Of a stretch of 64,000 nt of DNA, positions 59,046 to 64,000 are shown piece by piece. Position numbers and translations under genes: made by a program. The DNA is from Prevotellaceae bacterium UBA4359 (GTDB taxonomy: Bacteria > Bacteroidota > Bacteroidia > Bacteroidales > Bacteroidaceae): the NCBI GenBank assembly GCA_002393555.1, contig DGSP01000047.1, positions 1 to 64,000 of the forward strand. Direction: 5' to 3'. The notes beneath the pieces are model-generated. The model saw nothing but the letters and a program-made list of their open reading frames with translations, was not told where the DNA came from and did no database searches. Position 1 is the first letter of the stretch; each line of letters opens with the position of its first letter.

Positions 59046-59154
59046 CCCCCTTCCAATGCCTCAAAACAGGTGTGAGTCACACCCCTACCATAGGTGTGAG
59101 TCACACGTGTACCATAGGTGTGACTCACACCTGTTTTGAGGCATTGGAAGGGGG
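59046..59154. repeat. 38-base perfect inverted repeat enclosing the 24-base palindromic triplet (locus B)
   Basis: 59046-59083 is the exact complement of 59117-59154, with a 33-base spacer. The palindrome GGTGTGASTCACACC lies at 59069-59083, 59093-59107 (last base G) and 59117-59131, period 24, linkers CCTACCATA and TGTACCATA. The first linker is the reverse complement of that of locus A, so the element is inverted relative to locus A. It may also end transcription of the barrel gene 38 bases upstream. Confidence 0.95.
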
Positions 59155-59218
59155 CTTTCGGACATGGGGGCGACGACCCACAAAACGTGGCGGAAATCTG
59201 CTCTTCGGGGCAGCGGAG

Positions 59219-59235
59219 TGTCTAATTTTTGGACA
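59219..59235 (+). promoter_or_regulatory. 17-base dyad before the permease gene, proposed regulator site
   Basis: TGTCTAATTTTTGGACA differs from the dyad at 55885-55901 in one base. It starts 66 bases before the -7 element at 59285, the same distance as at the barrel gene. Confidence 0.75.
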
Positions 59236-59284
59236 CTTTTTCTGTCTCGTCGGCTGAATGCTTGGCCGGACGGACGGGAATGCG

Positions 59285-59292
59285 TAACTTTG
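59285..59292 (+). promoter_or_regulatory. -7 element of the permease promoter
   Basis: TAACTTTG, identical to the element at 55951. CTTG at 59261-59264 lies 20 bases upstream as a partial -33 element. The position just before ATG 59320 shows that the longer upstream open frame is not the real start. Confidence 0.65.
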
Positions 59293-59319
59293 TGGACAGA
59301 AAAACCCAGGTCTTTCCAC

Positions 59320-61761
59320 ATGAAGTTACGCATGCACATCCATCATTGTTTCGGCATCGCCAGTTTGGCGGTGGCGCTGGTGGTGTGCTATGTGTTCCTC
59401 TCCTACGTGTGGCACGGGGCCGACCTCGACAGCGCCATAGCCCACAGCGAACGGGTGTTCAGGGTGGAACAGACGGGACCGATGCTGACGGGCGACCCCT
59501 CGTTGCTCACGCCGCAGTTGGCCGAACTCTTCGTGCAGATGCCCCACGTGGAGGCTGTCACCGCCTTTCAGGAGTCAGCCATCGGTGTGGGCAACAAGGG
59601 GTTCACAACCATCTATGGCGAGCGTATGGCCATGCTCGGCCATGTGAGCGATGCCTTGCCGATGGGGCTGTCGGCCTGGGGACTCCACATGGTGTGTGGC
59701 AGCGACCGCTATGCCAAGGGCGGCACGAGCGGTGTCATCATTCCCGCCTCGGTGGCCCGCCAACTCTACGGCACCGAGCAGGCCGTGGGCCGTGAACTGC
59801 GATGGTACAACCCCAACACCGACCCGGTGCCTGTGGTCGGGGTCTATCGCGACCTGCCCGAAGTGGCGGAGATGCCCAATGCGGTCTATCACACCGCCAA
59901 TTATGCCCGAGGCTCTTCTGGCTCTTGGTGGTTCAAGACCTACATCCGCCTCGACCATCCCGACCACCTGGGCGACGTGGAACGTGCCTTCCGGCAGCGG
60001 CTGGACAGCCTCTGCCGACAAGACCCCATGCTGGCCAACACCTACGATGGGCTGCAACTGAAATACACCGCGTTGCGTCAGTCGGCCAGCGAGGGCTTCA
60101 CACTCCGTCTTGGCGATGCAGCGGTCTCGCTTCCCCTCGGCGGGGCTGGCGACTTGGCCCTGTTGCTCGCCTCCTTCGCCGTGCTGCTCATGGCAATGTT
60201 CAATGCACTGAACATCGGCATGGTGGCCGTGCCGATGCACATGAAGAGCATCAACACGCGTCTGGTGCTGGGCCAGCCAGTGGGGCAGGTGTGGTGGGCC
60301 GTCGTGGCAGGCAGTGTGGGCAGGGCGGCATTGGCATTCCTGCTGGCCGTGGTGGTGCTGCTGGGGCTGTCGCAGATGGACACCCTACAGATGGTGGCAC
60401 CGCAGCCCCTGTCGCTGACCAATGCACTCAACAGCCGGCTCCTCCTCTGGCTGGGTGGCTTCACCCTGCTCGTGGGAGTGGTTTCGGCCCTCTATCCGGC
60501 CTATAGACTCACCCATGTGCCGCTCTCCATGGTCATCCGTGCGCGCTATGCCCTCTCGCCTCGCGGACGCTGGCTGCGCACGCTCACCCTCGGTCTGCAA
60601 CTGGCCATGACGAGTGCCATCCTGCTCTTCTTCGGACTCATCGTGTGGCAAAACCGCCATGCCCTCAACACCGATTACGGCTTCGACAAGGAGCGTCTGC
60701 TCTATGCACGGAACTATCATGTGGAGGACGGCGGCACCGACGAGGATTTGCGCTCGGCACTGATGGAGGTGCCAGGTGTGGAGGACGTGAGTTTCACCGA
60801 CATGGTGCCGTTTGTGCAGATGCAGACGCTGACGCTGTTTGTCACAGGCCACGTGTATGTCACTCGCCGGACGGCTTCGGAGGGAACATCTTGGGAAGGC
60901 GAAGGATGGAATCTTGGGCGAGTCGATAAGCACTACTTCCGCACGATGGGGATTGACGTGCTGGAAACGGGAGACGCTGACCCGCCTGAGAAGAGAGAAA
61001 CCCCCTACCTCGTCTTGCAGCAGCGGGTGGCCGACCAATATCATCAGCAGATTCGGGTGTTGCACCAAGGGCAGAACGCCTTGCTGCATGTGGACGCTGT
61101 GTGCGAAGACCTGCGGCTCAACTCCCTGCGCGAGGCCGACACGCTGGGCATGCGCAACGCCTTCATTGTGGGGCAGCAGGTGGCTTCATCCTATGTGTAT
61201 GTGATGGTGCGTGTGGCCGAAGGGGTTGACAAGCAGGCAATGGCCGACACGCTCTTCCGCCGCTATGAGCAGGTGCGGCACTTCGGCCGTCTTTATTCTC
61301 CCGAAGAGGCAGAGCGTCAGTTCCGCTTCCACGACTACGACGAGGTGGTGGAGCGGCTCTATGCCCACGAACTCCGCTTGGCCCGCCAGATGCTGGTGCT
61401 GGCCGTGAGCAGCATCCTCGTCACGCTCTTGGGGTTGCTCGCTGTGGCGATGGTGGAACGCCGCCACATGCTCCGCAGCATGGCCATCCGCCGAGTGCTC
61501 GGCATGACGACTGCCGAACTCATCCTCATGCAGATGCGCCGCTACGGCCTGCTGCTCCTCGCCGGTGCAGCCCTGGGCATGCCGCTGGCCTACGTGCTTG
61601 CACAGCGCTGGCTCGCCACTTTCTACGACCGAACCGTCATGCCCTGGTGGATGCCGCTCTCGGTGCTGGCCCTGCTGGCTCTCATCGTGGGGCTGGTCGT
61701 CGTGTGGCAAAACCTGCATGCGGCCACGAAAGACTTGACTTTGGCGGTGAAGACCGAATGA
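59320..61761 (+). CDS. MacB/FtsX-type ABC transporter permease
   Basis: An inner-membrane protein of 813 residues from ATG 59320 (MKLRMHIHHCFG). It has a duplicated FtsX layout: an N-terminal helix (about 10-30), a large periplasmic domain (about 35-285), three helices (about 290-400), a further helix (about 440-470), a second periplasmic domain and three final helices (about 670-800). This is the mechanotransmission type of transporter that works from the periplasmic side (type VII). The open frame upstream to 59164 contains the promoter and regulator site and is not coding. Its ATPase follows 60 bases downstream. Confidence 0.9.
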   Translation: MKLRMHIHHCFGIASLAVALVVCYVFLSYVWHGADLDSAIAHSERVFRVEQTGPMLTGDPSLLTPQLAELFVQMPHVEAVTAFQESAIGVGNKGFTTIYGERMAMLGHVSDALPMGLSAWGLHMVCGSDRYAKGGTSGVIIPASVARQLYGTEQAVGRELRWYNPNTDPVPVVGVYRDLPEVAEMPNAVYHTANYARGSSGSWWFKTYIRLDHPDHLGDVERAFRQRLDSLCRQDPMLANTYDGLQLKYTALRQSASEGFTLRLGDAAVSLPLGGAGDLALLLASFAVLLMAMFNALNIGMVAVPMHMKSINTRLVLGQPVGQVWWAVVAGSVGRAALAFLLAVVVLLGLSQMDTLQMVAPQPLSLTNALNSRLLLWLGGFTLLVGVVSALYPAYRLTHVPLSMVIRARYALSPRGRWLRTLTLGLQLAMTSAILLFFGLIVWQNRHALNTDYGFDKERLLYARNYHVEDGGTDEDLRSALMEVPGVEDVSFTDMVPFVQMQTLTLFVTGHVYVTRRTASEGTSWEGEGWNLGRVDKHYFRTMGIDVLETGDADPPEKRETPYLVLQQRVADQYHQQIRVLHQGQNALLHVDAVCEDLRLNSLREADTLGMRNAFIVGQQVASSYVYVMVRVAEGVDKQAMADTLFRRYEQVRHFGRLYSPEEAERQFRFHDYDEVVERLYAHELRLARQMLVLAVSSILVTLLGLLAVAMVERRHMLRSMAIRRVLGMTTAELILMQMRRYGLLLLAGAALGMPLAYVLAQRWLATFYDRTVMPWWMPLSVLALLALIVGLVVVWQNLHAATKDLTLAVKTE

Positions 61762-61821
61762 AAATACTTTCTGAAATCCGATGAAGGAATCATCGTATAA
61801 GATAATGTAGTGTAGTTACTT

Positions 61822-62478
61822 ATGATTCAACTTGAAAACGTCACGAAAAGTTTTCCTCACACGGTGTCGCTGCGCGATGTGTGCCTCGACATTCCCGATG
61901 GCGAGTTCCTCTGCATCATGGGGCCTTCGGGGTCGGGCAAGACGACGCTGCTCAACATCGTGGGGCTGCTCGATGCACCCACCGAGGGACGCTGCCTGAT
62001 GGATGGGGTGGATATGTATGCCTTGAGCGAGTCGCAACGTACCACCATGCGCCGCCGCCATCTGGGCTTTGTCTTTCAGTCGTTCAACCTGATAGACGAA
62101 CTCACGGTGTGGGAAAATGTGGAACTGCCGCTGAAACTGCTGGGCTATTCGCGCGCCGAGCGCAGGCCACGGGTGGAAGAACTCTTGCGCCGATTGGGCA
62201 TCAGCCACCGCATGCTCATGTATCCAGCCGAACTTTCGGGCGGTCAGCAGCAACGGGTGGCTCTGGCCCGTGCCGTGGTGAGCCGTCCGCGTCTCATCCT
62301 GGCCGACGAACCCACGGGCAACCTCGACTCTAAGCAGGGGCAGGAGGTGATGCGACTGCTCACCGACCTGCACCACGACCTCCGCTGCACCATCGTGATG
62401 GTGACCCACAACCACCGCGATGCTGCCTACGCCGAAAGGGTGGTGGAGTTGCTGGACGGGCGGATTGTGAAGGGGTGA
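61822..62478 (+). CDS. LolD/MacB-type ABC transporter ATPase
   Basis: A 218-residue ATPase, the partner of the permease just upstream. Walker A GPSGSGKTT at 34-42, Q-loop FVFQSFNL, signature LSGGQQQR and Walker B LILADEPTGNLDS, the LolD/MacB form with N-L-D, then the switch histidine in VTHNH. The stop codon lies inside the stem of the terminator that follows. Confidence 0.95.
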   Translation: MIQLENVTKSFPHTVSLRDVCLDIPDGEFLCIMGPSGSGKTTLLNIVGLLDAPTEGRCLMDGVDMYALSESQRTTMRRRHLGFVFQSFNLIDELTVWENVELPLKLLGYSRAERRPRVEELLRRLGISHRMLMYPAELSGGQQQRVALARAVVSRPRLILADEPTGNLDSKQGQEVMRLLTDLHHDLRCTIVMVTHNHRDAAYAERVVELLDGRIVKG

Positions 62479-62516
62479 AGCGTGAAAAATTCTGAGATTT
62501 TTCACGCTTCACCCCT
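62471..62516 (+). terminator. Hairpin terminator overlapping the ATPase stop codon
   Basis: AGGGGTGAAGCGTGAAAAAT (62471-62490) pairs perfectly with 62497-62516, 20 base pairs, loop TCTGAG. Only a weak T-tract follows (TTACTTTT), so termination may be partial. Confidence 0.75.
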
Positions 62517-62536
62517 TACTTTTCACCTGAAAGGAC

Positions 62537-62544
62537 TATCTTTG
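62537..62544 (+). promoter_or_regulatory. -7 element before the second GH43-like gene
   Basis: TATCTTTG is a perfect -7 element 33 bases before the start codon; the -33 element is not clear. Confidence 0.5.
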
Positions 62545-62577
62545 CGTCCGAAAACTTAACTAAAACCTGTTTGAACG

Positions 62578-63642
62578 ATGAAGAAAAGTGTTTTCCTGAC
62601 GGGCCTGCTGATGCTGGGCTTGTCTTCTTTGAACCTCTCGGCGCAGAACGTGCAGAGGGGCACGTATGGCTATCTCTACTGCCACATGAGCGACCAGGGC
62701 GAGTTTACGGCATACGCCTTGAGCCGCGACGGCCTGCACTACCACGACCTGAACGGGGGCAAGGCCATCATGAATCCCGAGGAGCATGCCCTCATCGAAG
62801 GAGGACAGAGGGATGCATACGTGTGCCGCAGGTCGGACAGGAAGAAGGGCTATCTGATGGTGACCACGGATATGTGTAACCGCAAGAGCCGCTCGTGGTT
62901 CAACTATGGCATCAACCTCCTGACGAGTGATGACCTCATCCACTGGACTTCGAAGACGTTTGACTTCCGCAAGGGAAACGAGATTTTCTGCGACCCTGAA
63001 AGTCCCGACGTGGTGGCTGACTGGACGAAGATTAACCGTGTGTGGGCTCCGCAGATTTTCTGGAACCCTGACCATGTGTGGCCCAACGGTGAGAAGGGCG
63101 GCTACATGATTTACTATTCCATCTGGAGCAGCAACGAGGGGGACAAGTATGACCGCATGGTGTATAGTTATGCGGACAAGACGTTCACGAAGTTGACCAA
63201 GCCGCGTGTCCTCTTCGATTGGGGCTATGCCACGATTGATGCCGACATTAACTACTTGGAGAGTGACGGAAAGTATCACATGCTCATTAAGAAGGAGGGA
63301 GGTCATCCGGGCATATTCCAGACGGTGGCTGACCAACTGACGGGGCCTTGGCCTGAGCCAGACGAGAAGGACTTTGTGAGTTTTGAGGGAAAGAAGAAGT
63401 GCGAGGGAAGCAGTGCCTTTCAGATTGTGGGCGAGAAAGGTTGGCGTGTGGCTTACATCCAGTATAGCGACCGCCCGAAGCACTACCGCATTTGCCAGAC
63501 GGATGAGTTTCTGAAGGGCTTCCACGACCCTGTCGATATCGAGGGTGTGACCGGGCCTCAGCACGGAAGTTTCATGCGCCTGACCAAGAAGGAATATAAG
63601 AGATTGGAGAAACTTACCCTCTCCCCAACCCTCCCCCTGTAA
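62578..63642 (+). CDS. GH43-like glycoside hydrolase, exported
   Basis: A 354-residue enzyme with a signal peptide ending LSAQ (about residue 22). It has the GH43 five-bladed propeller layout: likely base Asp79 in RDAYV, WAPQIFW at 156-162, Asp221/Asp223 in TIDADINY and likely acid Glu277 in CEGSSAF. Relatives act on arabinose- or xylose-containing glycans. The last nine residues (LTLSPTLPL) and the stop codon come from a palindromic repeat at 63615-63701, so the natural C-terminus was replaced or extended. It converges on recG. Confidence 0.82.
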   Translation: MKKSVFLTGLLMLGLSSLNLSAQNVQRGTYGYLYCHMSDQGEFTAYALSRDGLHYHDLNGGKAIMNPEEHALIEGGQRDAYVCRRSDRKKGYLMVTTDMCNRKSRSWFNYGINLLTSDDLIHWTSKTFDFRKGNEIFCDPESPDVVADWTKINRVWAPQIFWNPDHVWPNGEKGGYMIYYSIWSSNEGDKYDRMVYSYADKTFTKLTKPRVLFDWGYATIDADINYLESDGKYHMLIKKEGGHPGIFQTVADQLTGPWPEPDEKDFVSFEGKKKCEGSSAFQIVGEKGWRVAYIQYSDRPKHYRICQTDEFLKGFHDPVDIEGVTGPQHGSFMRLTKKEYKRLEKLTLSPTLPL

Positions 63643-63701
63643 TGGGGAGGGAGACCATCCGGATGGAGTCCTCCCCCTCACAGGGGGAGTTGGAGAGGGT
63701 A
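63615..63701. repeat. C-rich palindromic element between GH43 and recG
   Basis: Arms TACCCTCTCC ... CTCCCCCTGT at the left and ACAGGGGGAG ... GGAGAGGGTA at the right pair over about 24 bases, with CCATCCGGATGG (63656-63667) as a perfect palindrome in the centre. The left arm contains the stop codon of the GH43-like gene; the right arm ends four bases before the recG stop. It could act as a two-way terminator. Confidence 0.85.
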
Positions 63702-63704
63702 TAC

Positions 63705-64000
63705 TTAACTGATGGCTCCCCAGTTGATGTTGCTCTTGCGGAGTTCGCGGAGGCGACGCCAGAGGATGTCGTTCTGTGGATTGCGCTCTTCGGGGTCGGA
63801 GGTGATGACGGCTTGGGCGGTGTCGCGGGCAAGGGTGAGGATTTGGCCGTCGCGGGCAAGGTTGGCTATCTTGAGGTCGAAGGCCATGCCCGACTGTTGG
63901 GTGCCTTCGAGGTCGCCGGGGCCTCGGAGTTTGAGGTCTTGTTCGGCTATTTCGAAGCCATCGGTGGTATCGACCATGACTTGGATGCGCTTGCGGGTGG
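63705..64000 (-). CDS. recG: ATP-dependent DNA helicase RecG, C-terminal end (partial)
   Basis: The frame runs off the end of the window. The visible 98 residues contain TRKRIQVMVDTTDGFEIAE followed by DLKLRGPGDLEGTQQSG, the helicase motif VI region of RecG, and end in a short tail. RecG remodels stalled replication forks. I recall tonB/thiJ/ispD/recG as a common neighbour set in Bacteroidales, so the two-component and transporter genes between ispD and recG may be an insertion. Confidence 0.93.
   Translation of the reverse strand, partial: TRKRIQVMVDTTDGFEIAEQDLKLRGPGDLEGTQQSGMAFDLKIANLARDGQILTLARDTAQAVITSDPEERNPQNDILWRRLRELRKSNINWGAIS

Noticed and set aside
59164..59319. N-terminal extension of the permease gene
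   Set aside because: The open frame is uninterrupted but carries the 17-base dyad and the -7 element, and the peptide has no membrane-protein pattern; the hydrophobic start follows ATG 59320.

Overview
The window is chromosomal DNA of a Bacteroidales bacterium, most likely Prevotella or a close relative. The evidence is the Bacteroidetes-type ribosomal cluster (long cysteine-free-type S14, zinc-ligand-poor L36, L17 with an Ala/Glu tail), two SusC/SusD pairs, promoters of the TTTG ... TAnnTTTG type, few Shine-Dalgarno sequences, and a GH43 enzyme ending in a Por-type C-terminal tail.

Layout. 1-17442: end of rpsG, then fusA, the S10, spc and alpha ribosomal operons in standard order, with secY, map, infA and rpoA, closed by a strong terminator. 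17471-20607: a secreted multidomain GH43 arabinanase with its own promoter and terminator. 20860-38972: a seven-gene operon-like block, FAS1-SusC-SusD-FAS1-FAS1-SusC-SusD, with four- to 36-base gaps and no enzyme or regulator inside. 39124-46263: a 1342-residue carboxypeptidase-regulatory/MG2/plug protein, then a cytoplasmic protein with two receiver-like domains and a PEP-synthase ATP-grasp domain. 46277-48132: a broken amino-acid ABC transporter. 48172-50928 (minus): an ABC exporter and NAD kinase. 51083-54457: exbB-exbD-tonB, a DJ-1 family gene and ispD. 54454-62516: a two-component system, divergent from an outer-membrane barrel protein, followed by an FtsX-type permease and its ATPase. 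62578-64000: a second GH43-like enzyme converging on the 3' end of recG.

How parts work together. ExbB/ExbD/TonB would energise the SusC-type receptors. The two-component response regulator (receiver plus Fis-type DNA-binding domain, no AAA+ domain) most likely recognises a 17-base dyad, TGTCYAATWTTTKGACA, found twice between the regulator and the barrel gene and once before the permease gene. In both target promoters the proximal dyad begins exactly 66 bases before a TAACTTTG -7 element, which points to one small coregulated export system.

Three kinds of unexplained repeat stand out: a 24-base-period palindromic triplet present at two places in opposite orientation, a C-rich palindromic element that has become coding sequence in at least two proteins (possibly three), and a 23-base tandem repeat after the SusC/SusD block. 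All functional calls come from reading the translated sequence; no database search was possible.
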